DNA of 64,000 bases from Bradyrhizobium pachyrhizi (lineage in GTDB: Bacteria; Pseudomonadota; Alphaproteobacteria; Rhizobiales; Xanthobacteraceae). The stretch lies in contig NZ_LFIQ01000027.1 in assembly GCF_001189245.1 (NCBI RefSeq), positions 30,750 to 94,749 of the forward strand, read 5' to 3'. Positions 39,104-47,463 of this stretch are shown in pieces. The number at the start of each line of letters is the position of its first letter. Position 1 is the first letter of the stretch. Below the pieces are notes generated by a model that saw only the letters and a list, made by a program, of their open reading frames with translations, did not search any database and was not told the origin of the DNA. Made by a program: the position numbers and the translations under genes.

Positions 39104-39451
39104 TTAGCTTCGCCTCAGCACCATCACAAGGCGGTCGACACGTTTGCCCTGCTTGAGATGGGATTCTACGATTTCATCAACGTCTTCAGGAGTGGTGGCG
39201 CGATACCAGACTCCGTCAGGATAGACAACCATCAAGGGACCGGAGTTACAAAAGCCAAGGCAGCCCGCCACCGTGAAACCGACATCGGTGAGGCCTTGGG
39301 CTTCAATTGCCTTACCCAACCGATCCCAGAGGGCCTGCGCCCCAGAAGCGCCGCAGCTGCCATGCGGATGATTCGGCGGACGCTGCGTGTGGCAGGCAAA
39401 GACGTGATGTCTATAAAGTTGAGGAAGCTCGAATTCAGTTTCTGCGTTCAT
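39104..39451 (-). CDS. Thioredoxin-like [2Fe-2S] ferredoxin
   Basis: From ATG 39451 (AGGA eight bases upstream) the product is 115 residues. Cluster ligands are seen in HHVFACHTQRPPNHPHGSCG and GFTVAGCLGFCNSGPLMVVY, the C-x~10-C ... C-x3-C arrangement of thioredoxin-fold [2Fe-2S] ferredoxins. Members are found beside nif genes (Azotobacter, Rhodobacter), where electron transfer or nitrogenase protection is proposed. A -24/-12 element with UAS lies ~260 bases upstream. Confidence 0.85.
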   Translation of the reverse strand: MNAETEFELPQLYRHHVFACHTQRPPNHPHGSCGASGAQALWDRLGKAIEAQGLTDVGFTVAGCLGFCNSGPLMVVYPDGVWYRATTPEDVDEIVESHLKQGKRVDRLVMVLRRS

Positions 39452-39710
39452 GCGCCTATCCTGCAATCAACGGGCTTCGTCATCTGAAAGAGACAATATC
39501 CGAGCGTATCCGCTCAAACAATCTACTCTTCAGTCGAACGCCGCATCGACCAATTGATGCTACTAATTCCCACTCGAGCTTGCGAAAGCAGGCGAAATGA
39601 GCGGGCGACATAATGATGATTATCGCTGAATCAGCGACAGATTCTCGGCATCTGTTTCACCCTCGCGATACTCTTCCTCCGTATCACTTACGCAACCACC
39701 AACCTCTTCA

Positions 39711-39726
39711 AGCAAGTTCCGCACCA
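39711..39726 (-). promoter_or_regulatory. Sigma-54 promoter upstream of the [2Fe-2S] ferredoxin gene
   Basis: Reading leftward, TGGTGCGGAACTTGCT has GG-N10-GC and TTGCT exact, with two changes after GG. The leader to the ATG at 39451 would be ~250 bases and holds a 43-codon frame near 39613-39482. Confidence 0.6.
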
Positions 39727-39808
39727 GATGCGTGGCACTCATTTCTGCAATCGCTCTCATTCTCCACGCCGGCGCGTATGCCAAGGTTGCGACAATGTCG
39801 CGCTCCAC

Positions 39809-39824
39809 TGTTTCGTGCATGACA
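39809..39824. promoter_or_regulatory. NifA UAS for the [2Fe-2S] ferredoxin gene
   Basis: TGTTTCGTGCATGACA is a TGT-N10-ACA 84-98 bases upstream of the -24 element. Confidence 0.65.
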
Positions 39825-40114
39825 AGTGTCGCATCGCGCTTGACACTCTGCCGCTTCCGCCTTTTGCATTTCGAGTTCGCACGCAAAATCGCCGGGCCAC
39901 CCGCACGTGCCCGCTCATGCGTTCGACCTTGGCCGCCGCCGTCGGCTGTCCATCGTGGCGGCACTCGCTAAGGGCATCGCATGAACGGAAGCGTGGAATT
40001 GCAATTGCTACGCCCGCTTCGGCGACCGTCCAAGGATCGCGACACAGGATCGTCATTCCTCCAGACCAAACGGTCCTGTCAGTCTGGGTCCCCCCATTTC
40101 ACCCAGCCCAGACG

Positions 40115-40148
40115 ATGCCCTCGGCGAACTTGTAACTGCCGAGGGCAT
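40115..40148. terminator. Strong hairpin, possible bidirectional terminator
   Basis: ATGCCCTCGGC and GCCGAGGGCAT form an 11-base perfect stem around a 12-base loop, followed by TTCC on the plus strand. It lies between the acyl-CoA dehydrogenase relic and the ferredoxin promoter region. Without a long T-run the terminator call is moderate. Confidence 0.5.
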
Positions 40149-40211
40149 TTCCTCCTTCGCGAAGATATTGTATTCAGCGGGGGCAATGGCCTGCTGGCTT
40201 GATTTGGTGAG

Positions 40212-40320
40212 CTAGCGCCGAATCACCTCGTTGGTACCGCCCAAGATCGCGGTTGCATGCCCGGGATACGACGGGCCGCCTGTTTGCCCCTCAAGTTCAA
40301 AGGCATTGACGCGCGGCCGC
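40212..40320 (-). pseudogene. C-terminal relic of an acyl-CoA dehydrogenase
   Basis: About 35 codons read VNAFELEGQTGGPSYPGHAT, then AILGGTNEVIRR and a stop. GGTNE[VI] is the conserved C-terminal active-site end of acyl-CoA dehydrogenases. A stop lies just upstream in the same frame, so only the tail remains. Confidence 0.55.
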
Positions 40321-40403
40321 GCCAGCACTCACAAGTACGATGACATTATTCGGTGGCAACGCGCCGGGGCAGCAACTTGAGCAACGGCCAAGTGATACGC
40401 CTG

Positions 40404-40874
40404 TTAATCGGGATGGATCGTTATATCCATGGTTTCGTCGCTGTCCTCAAACGCATTGGAAAACCGATCGTCCTCCAGCAGCTTGACGCCACAAAGGCAG
40501 ACGTCACCTTCGATAACGGCGAGCGCAACCGGCTCAAGCGCTTGTCCATTGCACGGACCATCGATGCACAACCCAGTGTCGATCTCAAATCTCGCACCGT
40601 GCCGTCCGCATCTAAGAAAGGAGCGATCGGAGGAGAAAAACTCGCCGGAGCCGATGTTGAGCCATACGCTGTCATGAGGACAACGATTGACGTACCCTAG
40701 ATAGTCGTCGCCGAAAGTGCGAACCACGACAATTGGAAAAGGCCGGCTCTCGCCGCTGTCGTCGATCCGCGACAAGCTAAAGCCCCTGGCGTTACTCCGC
40801 TCGATGGCGTCGGCCGGACACACGGCGAACACCTCGATCTGATCACCGATCGGGCCGATCATCCCTTTGCTCAT
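40404..40874 (-). CDS. Rieske [2Fe-2S] protein, nif-linked (copy 1)
   Basis: A 156-residue soluble Rieske protein with both ligand pairs: YVNRCPHDSVWLNIG and FLRCGRHGARFEIDTG (C-x-H ... C-x2-H). It closes the long minus-strand run that starts with nifB; its start overlaps the previous stop (ATGA). A shorter paralogue lies at 50160. Such proteins recur in Bradyrhizobium nif clusters as putative electron carriers, and no role has been shown that I know of. Confidence 0.85.
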   Translation of the reverse strand: MSKGMIGPIGDQIEVFAVCPADAIERSNARGFSLSRIDDSGESRPFPIVVVRTFGDDYLGYVNRCPHDSVWLNIGSGEFFSSDRSFLRCGRHGARFEIDTGLCIDGPCNGQALEPVALAVIEGDVCLCGVKLLEDDRFSNAFEDSDETMDITIHPD

Positions 40875-41092
40875 CCGGGCCTCACAGTTTCCTGTTTGAA
40901 GGCTTCGACCGCTGCCCGGGCCAGGCGAAAAGCGCCGCGGCCACGTGCAAGCGGCCGATAGGTCGATCCAGCGCGGGTGCTGAGAACATCAAACCATTGG
41001 GTCGGCGTGAGCTTCGCTGGGCGCTCGCTGATTTGGATCACCCTCCCGTTCGGAGCGAAGCGGACGTGAATGATGACTTGTTGCGAGTTCAT
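40871..41092 (-). CDS. Small nif-cluster protein
   Basis: A 73-residue protein starting MNSQQVIIHVRFAPNGRVIQ, with a beta-strand start and a C-terminal helix (FRLARAAVEAFKQETV). It overlaps the Rieske gene by four bases. I recall similar small proteins in other rhizobial nif clusters but know no function. Confidence 0.65.
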   Translation of the reverse strand: MNSQQVIIHVRFAPNGRVIQISERPAKLTPTQWFDVLSTRAGSTYRPLARGRGAFRLARAAVEAFKQETVRPG

Positions 41093-41115
41093 AGCAATCC
41101 CGTATTTGGCCGACT

Positions 41116-41262
41116 TTAAAGACCCGAGCTTGGCGCGCCTCGACCGCGGCTTGGAGACCGCGCCTCGCTACCTGCAAGCAGGTCTTCTTCGCGCGCGGGC
41201 CGGTCCTCGCTCGCCTTGCTCATCTCGCGCAATGTCACAAAAGTCGCATCATCGCCGTTCAA
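41116..41262 (-). CDS. Very small ORF with perfect ribosome-binding site
   Basis: TTG at 41262 is preceded by GGAAGGAGGACGA, one of the strongest Shine-Dalgarno sequences in the window. It encodes 48 residues (ATFVTLREMSKASEDRPARE, then a Ser/Gly/Arg-rich tail). Spacing of 24 bases to the next gene and ~33 bases from the previous one fits an operon member. It could be the N-terminal remnant of a longer gene. Confidence 0.4.
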   Translation of the reverse strand: MNGDDATFVTLREMSKASEDRPAREEDLLAGSEARSPSRGRGAPSSGL

Positions 41263-41295
41263 TCGTCCTCCTTCCATGTGGTGGATGACGCACGC

Positions 41296-42498
41296 TCAGT
41301 AGATCGCTGCCCCTGCGCCCACGTTGACCGACGCATCTTTCATGGTCTCGACAATAAACTCGATCTTGTTATTCGTGAGATGGGTGTGAAACGGAAGGAC
41401 CAGAGCGCGATCGGCGATCTTTTCCGCAACCAGGAAATCGCCACGTCGATAGCCGAGCTCAAAATAGTGGCGTTGCAAGTGCAGCGGATGGCTATAGGCG
41501 GCGGATTCAATTCGAGCGGCGCGCAGATCATCGACGATGGCATCGCGGCTGGATCGAGTGAAGCGTGTCCCGAGATGGACGAGATAGAGCAACCAGTTCA
41601 CCTCGGTCACATGGGGACCAACATAAGGCGGCTTGATGCCCTCAAATGATTGCATATGCGCGTTGTAGAGCTGATCTACCAGCCGACGACGCTCCAGGAT
41701 TTCATCGAGACGCTTGAGCTGCGCCAGCCCCAAGGCGGCCGTGAGATCACTCATGCCGGCCTAGTATGGTGCTGTGGCACCGACGATCACTGAGGAACGC
41801 TCGTCCAGGCAGTGGGCGCGATAGCGACGCAAGCCAACCGCGATCTCGATATCGTCCGTTACCATCATTGCGCCTTCGCCACAGCTTAGAGCCGAGGGCT
41901 GGGCAAAGTCGAACACCGCCAGATCGCCAAACCGGCCGACGAGCTCGCCCTTGTAGCGCGATCCGATTGCTTCGGTGGAATCCTCCAAAAGCGCCAGATG
42001 ATGGCGCTGCGCGATCGCCCGCAGTTCAGACCACCGCGCGGGGTGACCATTGGGATTGCCGGCGACAATCGCCCGCGTGTTGGCCGTAATGCGCTCTTCG
42101 GCTTTCTCTGGGACCAGGGTTCCCGACCAATAGTCAATGTCAGCAAACACCGCCCGTGCGCCCGCAAGACCGATCGCATGGACCGTCTCGCGAAAGGAAT
42201 AGGGCGAGGCGATGACCTCCTGCCCTGGCCCGATGTCGAGCGCCTTGAGCGCCAGCAGGAGCCCGATGGTGCCGCTCGAGACCGCAACGGCATATTTGCG
42301 GCCAAGATAGGCTGCAAAAGCCTGCTCGAACGCCTCAGTGCCCCACCCATTGGAGATCTGCGGTGAGCACAGAACCGTTTCCACGGCGGAGAGCTCGGCG
42401 AAGCTGATATCGGGATCAGACAGTGGAATGAAGGATGTATTTGCCTCCATCCTCTCCGCGCCATCAAGCCGATGGTCTGCGAATTCAATGCCACTCAC
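41296..42498 (-). pseudogene. DegT/DnrJ/EryC1/StrS aminotransferase split by amber stop
   Basis: One continuous frame of ~400 codons encodes a PLP-dependent DegT-family enzyme. The N-terminal half has GRKYAVAVSSGTIGLLLALK and LLEDSTEAIGSRYKGELVG, with the region of the PLP lysine near DFAQPSALSCGEGAMM; the usual lysine position reads Ser/Ala here and needs checking. The frame is broken by TAG at 41761-41763. It continues as AGMSDLTAALGLAQLKRLDE, which is exactly the expected next block (xxRMSDLxAALG), to a stop at 41296. The start overlaps the upstream gene (ATGA). Either it is inactivated or one base is misread. Confidence 0.8.
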
Positions 42499-42764
42499 CG
42501 GGCAACATTCCTTTTTGCCAATACGACGCCGGTTGCCCGCCCCGGATCCGCTGTAATCTGCACGCAGTGATCCGACCCATCGAGCAAATGCAAGTCAAAG
42601 TGAGGAAACTGCCGGAACGGCCGATCCGCCACATCCGACGCATCGCAGCGCACGCACGCAAGCTGCGGAAAGCGGCGCCGCAGCTCGATAAACGGGCCTG
42701 CGTCAGGGACATCAGCCGCAAGTAGCCGTTCGATTTCGATCAGTTCCTCCGCTGTGAGCGCCAT
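42495..42764 (-). CDS. Small nif-cluster protein (DUF6129-like)
   Basis: From ATG 42764 the product is 89 residues: MALTAEELIEIERLLAAD, then ELRRRFPQLACVRCDASDV. This is a conserved acidic helix, then a Cys-containing core (CVRC) found in proteins of diazotroph nif clusters. The family name is from memory. It is translationally coupled to the aminotransferase. Confidence 0.6.
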   Translation of the reverse strand: MALTAEELIEIERLLAADVPDAGPFIELRRRFPQLACVRCDASDVADRPFRQFPHFDLHLLDGSDHCVQITADPGRATGVVLAKRNVAR

Positions 42765-42797
42765 CATGGCTCCTCTATCACTCGTCAAAGGCGGTCG

Positions 42798-43157
42798 TCA
42801 TTGCCAGAACAGACGCTCCGGATCTGCGTCCAATTCATCGATTGCTGAAGTCAGGCGGTGGTAAAGGCTGTAAAACTCCCAGATCCCTCGCGCGTGATCC
42901 TTGCAAAACAGCTTCCAAATCCCACTCACCGCATCATATAGAATTAGCGCGACATCAACGAGACCGCCATCCTTGTCGATATTGCGCGAGCAACAGGGAC
43001 TCTCGATCAGATAGCCACCCCTCACCGGCGTCACATTCGGCGAGACGTAGAGATAGCGCTTGCGCGAGCTCAAGCCGCGCTCGATCCGCTTGCGATCGAC
43101 CTCGTTTGGGTGAGGGACCAGCCCGGTCTTTACCTTCCTCATCAGCGCGGCAGTCAT
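42798..43157 (-). CDS. nif-cluster protein (DUF3024-like)
   Basis: A 119-residue protein with YLYVSPNVTPVRGGYLIESP, then CCSRNIDKDGGLVDVALILY and a C-terminal DADPERLFWQ. The pattern with CCSR and the RNID motif recurs in proteins encoded between nifZ and small nif-linked genes. The DUF number is from memory, and the role is unknown. Confidence 0.6.
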   Translation of the reverse strand: MTAALMRKVKTGLVPHPNEVDRKRIERGLSSRKRYLYVSPNVTPVRGGYLIESPCCSRNIDKDGGLVDVALILYDAVSGIWKLFCKDHARGIWEFYSLYHRLTSAIDELDADPERLFWQ

Positions 43158-43172
43158 CGCGAAAGCTCCCCT

Positions 43173-43412
43173 TCAGAGCACCGTGATTTCTTCTTCGAGA
43201 CAGCCAATGAGCAGCTGCTCACCAAAATCAACAGTATAGATCGGCACGTCCGCTTCGGTATGGATAGCGACCCCGACGATTTCGCCGGTTGCTCCGGCGC
43301 CGAGAACGAGCCCCTCCGGTTCCGTATTGGGAAACGAACCATCGTTGATGAGATCGACTACGGCTTTAACGCGCTGGCCCCGCCGATACTTCGGAAAGCG
43401 GACCTCAGTCAT
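43173..43412 (-). CDS. Short NifZ-like protein
   Basis: A 79-residue protein with the NifZ beta-barrel pattern: YRRGQRVKAVVDLINDGSFP, then GATGEIVGVAIHTEADVPIY. It overlaps nifZ by four bases (ATGA) and looks like a second, shortened nifZ domain. NifZ assists P-cluster maturation in MoFe protein. Confidence 0.7.
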   Translation of the reverse strand: MTEVRFPKYRRGQRVKAVVDLINDGSFPNTEPEGLVLGAGATGEIVGVAIHTEADVPIYTVDFGEQLLIGCLEEEITVL

Positions 43413-43729
43413 GACACAACCTCTTCCGGCAATGGCAAATCATCGATCTCCTCGCCGGCGTCCACCGGCTCAAGCTCCTTGCGCTTCATGCCAACGCGAT
43501 AGCCGCTTTCCAGAAACTCGACGCCGTAGATGTAGAATTGCTGCAGGAACGTGCCGATCGAAACGACGTAACCCACGTCGCCCTTCTTGACCAAAATCTC
43601 GCCAATCTCCTTGCCGCGATAGGTGCCATCATTGCGGATGGTGCGATTGGCTCGCACCTTCTCGCTAAAGCCGAAGACAGGCGGCCCGCTGAGCTCGATC
43701 ACGTCGCTGTCGCGGACGATTTTATTCAT
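43409..43729 (-). CDS. nifZ: NifZ
   Basis: From ATG 43729 the product is 106 residues with FSEKVRANRTIRNDGTYRGK, then GDVGYVVSIGTFLQQFYIYG, the NifZ signature. It acts in P-cluster formation on NifDK. Its start overlaps the end of the LRV relic. Confidence 0.88.
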   Translation of the reverse strand: MNKIVRDSDVIELSGPPVFGFSEKVRANRTIRNDGTYRGKEIGEILVKKGDVGYVVSIGTFLQQFYIYGVEFLESGYRVGMKRKELEPVDAGEEIDDLPLPEEVVS

Positions 43730-44237
43730 GCAGCTCTCCCTCAAACGCTGCCATACCCGCGCGAGCGAGGTCCTGCATCGATTTGTCCTCATCCTCGAAG
43801 ACGCTTGGCGATTCACCAGCGGCAATGCAGCGCGCCATTTCATGGCGGACGTGCCGGTCAGGATCGCGCTGTGGAGCAGTTTGCGCCTTCGGCAGCAACC
43901 GTTGTGTGTTTTCGAACCGCACGGAGGCGTCCGGGTCGATCGCCATGGCTAGCGGCCACTCATTTTGGACATCGCGTGCCACAATGTGGCGGAACTCGAC
44001 CTCCTCATCGCTCATCAATCGGTCGAACGGCTGCGGCGTGATGCGGCGCGCGACGGCACGCTTAACTTCATCCTCCTGGCCGGCCAGCATCGGCGTCACT
44101 CCCTCGCATCAAACGAAGATCCGGGCCGGACGAGGCTGCGATGGGACCCGTTTCGCAACCGCAGGAGCAAGCGCATGAGCCGCATTCCTGGACACGGTTT
44201 CGTCCACATCATCGAGCAGCGGCGGCAATCCGTTCAT
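43722..44237 (-). pseudogene. Leucine-rich variant (LRV)/FeS protein relic
   Basis: Minus-strand codons from ATG 44237 read LPPLLDDVDETVSRNAA, then lose sense; a neighbouring frame carries RLMRLLLRLRNGSHRSLVRP. After a TGA the first frame resumes with MLAGQEDEVKRAVARRI, PLAMAIDPDASVRFENTQRL and RDPDRHVRHEMARCIAAGES. These are LRV repeats, as in the 4Fe-4S LRV protein usually encoded near nifB. The N-terminal cysteine cluster is missing. Deletion plus compensating frameshifts have destroyed it; a residual 125-residue piece from GTG 44099 could still be made. Confidence 0.65.
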
Positions 44238-44248
44238 GGAGCTCACCT

Positions 44249-44473
44249 TTAGGCCGACGCCTGGTAGCGCGGCAAGGACCTGTCAACGACACAAGTATTG
44301 TCGACCGGACAGACGGCGACACATTGCGGCTCGTCGAAATAACCTATGCATTCGGTGCATTTTGCTGGTTCAATCACGAAGCTCCCCGCCTTCTCCGAGA
44401 TTGCAACGTTCGGGCATAAGGGTTCGCAGGCTGAGCAACTCGTACACTGCGAGGCGACGATCTTGAATGGCAC
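44249..44473 (-). CDS. frxA: 2[4Fe-4S] ferredoxin FrxA
   Basis: A 74-residue ferredoxin with two cluster sets: [16 protein letters not shown] and [20 protein letters not shown] (with the insertion typical of nif/Alvin-type ferredoxins). It follows nifB by nine bases, as frxA does in B. japonicum. A role as electron donor for NifB chemistry or nitrogenase is inferred. Confidence 0.88.
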   Translation of the reverse strand: MPFKIVASQCTSCSACEPLCPNVAISEKAGSFVIEPAKCTECIGYFDEPQCVAVCPVDNTCVVDRSLPRYQASA

Positions 44474-44482
44474 ATGACCTCC

Positions 44483-46039
44483 CTACGCCGCAGAGATCAG
44501 GGCTCTCTGCCGAATAGACGCGTCGCCGCGCTTCGCGTGCTGAATCTCACCGCTTTTCACCTTGTCGAGATACCACCGGAACCAGGCGACCGCCGACTTC
44601 TCGATGAACTCATGCGCGTATTGATCGATCGGCTCGATTCCAGCCTTGATCAGATTGCTTTTCGGGCAACCGCCGATTTTGGCCACAAACACCGCATGGC
44701 AGTCATGGATGCTTCGGATGATGGTCGAAAGCCTATCCTCCTCGCCATAATCGCCCTGGCAGTAGGCGTCCACCCGGCGGTGGCCGACGAATTTTGTGCC
44801 CGAAGTGGAAAGTTCGTAGATTTGGAATTCCTTCGCATGTCCAAAGTGCTCGTTGATTAGCCCCGAGCCTTTGGTTGCGACTGCCACCAGAAGCGAGATC
44901 TCACTCGCTTCTCCAGCCAATTTCCCGAGCTCGGCTTTGCTGGCCGCGGCTTTGGCGGCACGCTCATCCTCCAGGCGGTCTTGATAAGCCTTGCGCATCT
45001 CGAGGTCATATTCGACGTCCATCTTCATGACCTGATCGGTGGTAAACTCTGCGCTGCGATCCTCTCCGAGCAGACCCACAGCATCGGCCCGGCACTGACG
45101 GCAGTGCCGCATCATATTTATCTCCCCTTCACAAGAATCTTGCAGCGCCTTCAATTCCCGCGCTGTCGGCCCGCGCTGACCGTTGAGGCCAAATACTGTG
45201 CCGTACTCGGGTGCGGAGATCAGCGGCATGATATTGTGGAGGAAGGCGCCGCGTGACTTCACCGCCTGGTTGACTTCGACCAGGTGATGGTCGTTGATAT
45301 GCGGGATCATCACAGAGTTGACCTTGCACAAGATTCCCCGTTCGCTAAGCATCTCCAGGCCTAGCAGCTGGCGATCAGTGAGTATCCTTGCCGCGTCGAT
45401 TCCGGTGTAGCGCCTGTGGTTGAAGAAAATCCAGGGATAGATCTTGGCGCCGATTTCGGGATCGATCATGTTGATGGTGATCGTGACATGGTCAATCTTG
45501 GACTTGGCGATGACCTCAACGTAATCTGGCAGACTCAGGCCATTGGTTGACAGACACAGCTTAATGTCCGGAGCCGCTTTGGCGACGAGTTCGAACGTCT
45601 TGAACGTCTTTTCTGGATTGGCCAGCGGATCGCCGGGACCGGCGATGCCAAGCACGCTCATCTGAGGAATAGTGGCGGCTACCACAAGCACTTTCTTTAC
45701 TGCCTGCTCAGGCGTGAGCTTCTCGCTCACCACGCCCGGGCGTGATTCGTTGGCGCAGTCGTATTTGCGGTTGCAGTAATTGCACTGGATGTTGCAGGCT
45801 GGCGCCACCGCGACGTGCATGCGGGCGTAATGATGATGCGCCTCTTCGCTGTAGCAGGGATGGTTCTTCACCTTTTTCCAGGTCTCGGTCGGCAGATCGT
45901 CTTGCCCCCCCCGCGAGCCGCAGCTCGCTTGGCCGATGTTGGACGAGGTGCGGCAGCCCTTATGCTCGGCGGTCGGCTGCACCATCTTGCCGGCATCTAC
46001 CGCAGCTTTGGCATATTCGCGCCCGACGACCGCGTTCAT
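44483..46039 (-). CDS. nifB: NifB, NifB-co synthase
   Basis: From ATG 46039 (GGGAG nine bases upstream) the product is 518 residues. The radical SAM cluster is [15 protein letters not shown]. Auxiliary Cys sets lie in [19 protein letters not shown]. The C-terminal ~110 residues ([20 protein letters not shown]) are a NifX/NafY-type domain. NifB fuses two [4Fe-4S] clusters with SAM-derived carbide to give NifB-co for NifEN. It leads the run of small genes down to the Rieske gene. Confidence 0.98.
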   Translation of the reverse strand: MNAVVGREYAKAAVDAGKMVQPTAEHKGCRTSSNIGQASCGSRGGQDDLPTETWKKVKNHPCYSEEAHHHYARMHVAVAPACNIQCNYCNRKYDCANESRPGVVSEKLTPEQAVKKVLVVAATIPQMSVLGIAGPGDPLANPEKTFKTFELVAKAAPDIKLCLSTNGLSLPDYVEVIAKSKIDHVTITINMIDPEIGAKIYPWIFFNHRRYTGIDAARILTDRQLLGLEMLSERGILCKVNSVMIPHINDHHLVEVNQAVKSRGAFLHNIMPLISAPEYGTVFGLNGQRGPTARELKALQDSCEGEINMMRHCRQCRADAVGLLGEDRSAEFTTDQVMKMDVEYDLEMRKAYQDRLEDERAAKAAASKAELGKLAGEASEISLLVAVATKGSGLINEHFGHAKEFQIYELSTSGTKFVGHRRVDAYCQGDYGEEDRLSTIIRSIHDCHAVFVAKIGGCPKSNLIKAGIEPIDQYAHEFIEKSAVAWFRWYLDKVKSGEIQHAKRGDASIRQRALISAA

Positions 46040-46107
46040 TTTCCACTTCTCCCTGAAGGCAATCATCGGCTTCTCAGGACCAACCCGAGCGCCTCAAGAA
46101 GAGCAGT

Positions 46108-46123
46108 AGCAACTCACATGCCA
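46108..46123 (-). promoter_or_regulatory. Sigma-54 promoter of nifB
   Basis: Reading leftward, TGGCATGTGAGTTGCT has exact GG-N10-GC and TTGCT. The start is ~55-60 bases before the nifB ATG. Confidence 0.85.
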
Positions 46124-46210
46124 TCGCGGAGACGCTGACATTGCAGCCATGCGCCAAAGAGTTAGCGGGAACATTGACGCCAACGCATGCAGGAAAAGCG
46201 ATCATGCGCA

Positions 46211-46226
46211 TGCAAGAAACGCGACA
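46211..46226. promoter_or_regulatory. Imperfect NifA UAS for nifB
   Basis: TGCAAGAAACGCGACA is TGC-N10-ACA, one base off consensus, at the right distance (~90-105 bases) from the nifB -24 element. Confidence 0.4.
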
Positions 46227-46378
46227 AGTACGTCGTGTTTCTGCCGCCGAGCTCTACGGCCGCGTGCATTCATTCACCCGCCAGGCTCGCGCCCGGCTCC
46301 CATCCCTATTGGCTTTGATGTGATGCGGCCTCTCACAACAGGCCAATGCGAGCTGGGCGATCCGGCTTCGCAACGCCA

Positions 46379-47242
46379 CTAACGGGTGAGCAGTATCTCG
46401 ACCGCGCGAGGCAGTGCAACCGCAAGCGGCGTCAAGCCTTGCTCACGTAGAAAACGGAGCTCATTGCGTGAAAGTGCATCCACGTCAATGATCGCATAGT
46501 GCGTGTTGGCCGAACGTTTGATGATTTGCCGGGCGTAGCTACGCAACAGTTGATCGTTAAAGCGACAGCCGAGAAAGAGAAAGCTCTGTCCGATCCGCCT
46601 TTGCTTGATGATGTCCGGAATAGGTGTCTGGATGTCGATTTCCGTCAGCACCTCGACATAATCGGAGTCTGAAATCAGGAAGTTCTTTGCCGGCTGCACG
46701 CTGCCGTGCGGCTTGTACAACACCGTCGCCCAGCCGTCCGCTACGATACTGTCGACCTCCTGGCCAGCCGAGTCATAAAAGCGATACCAGCGATTCTCGC
46801 CAATGCCGGCGCGGGTGGTACCCTGCACTTCGCCCCATTCATCGTGCTTGTCCAGCGCCGCGCGCATCGACCCATCATACCAAGTGTCAACTATGATGGG
46901 CAGTGACAGAGACGCAAGATGATAGTGCAACGGGATCGGCGCGACCGGCCGAGCGAAGGCGTGCGCCATCAATGCCGCCACGGTGGAGCGATGTTTGCTG
47001 ATCTCGATGTGCTGCGCCGCGGCCCATACGTTACCCTTGGCCCGCCGCGGCAGCGCAACCTTGCTGCCGAAGAAATCAGATAACGCCTCGGGTGTCGTCG
47101 GCACGTCGGGTCTCGACAGTTCGGCGAGGCCAGGACCGAGATAGGGAACAACGCTCGCAGCCCTCAGCCCGGCAGCGACGTCCGCGAGAATGGCCTTAGC
47201 ATCGGTCGCGTGGACAAAATCGATTTGCTGGGTCGCCTTCAC
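46379..47242 (-). CDS. SIR2-like protein in nif cluster
   Basis: A 287-residue protein with a SIR2_2-type Rossmann start ([20 protein letters not shown]) and the later [20 protein letters not shown] and [20 protein letters not shown] blocks of SIR2-like proteins. Classical sirtuin zinc Cys pairs are absent, so NAD binding or hydrolysis is more likely than deacetylation. Its start overlaps the nifT stop (ATGA), so it is cotranslated with nifS-nifT. Its nif role is unknown to me. Confidence 0.75.
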   Translation of the reverse strand: MKATQQIDFVHATDAKAILADVAAGLRAASVVPYLGPGLAELSRPDVPTTPEALSDFFGSKVALPRRAKGNVWAAAQHIEISKHRSTVAALMAHAFARPVAPIPLHYHLASLSLPIIVDTWYDGSMRAALDKHDEWGEVQGTTRAGIGENRWYRFYDSAGQEVDSIVADGWATVLYKPHGSVQPAKNFLISDSDYVEVLTEIDIQTPIPDIIKQRRIGQSFLFLGCRFNDQLLRSYARQIIKRSANTHYAIIDVDALSRNELRFLREQGLTPLAVALPRAVEILLTR

Positions 47243-47463
47243 GGACCGTCACCGTTTTCGCCCCGTTTTTTGGCGTTGATTGTCACCGGCAAGCGCGTAT
47301 CGCTTGCCATCTGCGGCAAATCGAGCACCCAGCCATTAGCTATTTTGATCCAGCCGCCCCATAGCGTTTCGTGCTCCGATTCCACGATCGGCTCTTCGAG
47401 ATCCTTTTTCGGCACGTAGATCGACAGGCCCGCGTCGGGGGAGCGGCGGATCATGATCTTCAC
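47239..47463 (-). CDS. nifT: NifT/FixU
   Basis: GTG 47463 overlaps the nifS stop (GTGA). The 74-residue product reads [20 protein letters not shown], then [19 protein letters not shown], the NifT/FixU signature. The role is minor or unknown in most diazotrophs. Confidence 0.9.
   Translation of the reverse strand: MKIMIRRSPDAGLSIYVPKKDLEEPIVESEHETLWGGWIKIANGWVLDLPQMASDTRLPVTINAKKRGENGDGP

Noticed and set aside
41761..41763. Amber codon in the aminotransferase as programmed recoding
   Set aside because: No pyrrolysine system is expected in rhizobia and there is no sign of a recoding element; mutation or sequencing error is simpler.
46319..46337. TGTGA-N9-TCACA inverted repeat upstream of nifB
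   Set aside because: CRP-type sites need N6 and NifA sites TGT-N10-ACA; it is probably chance.
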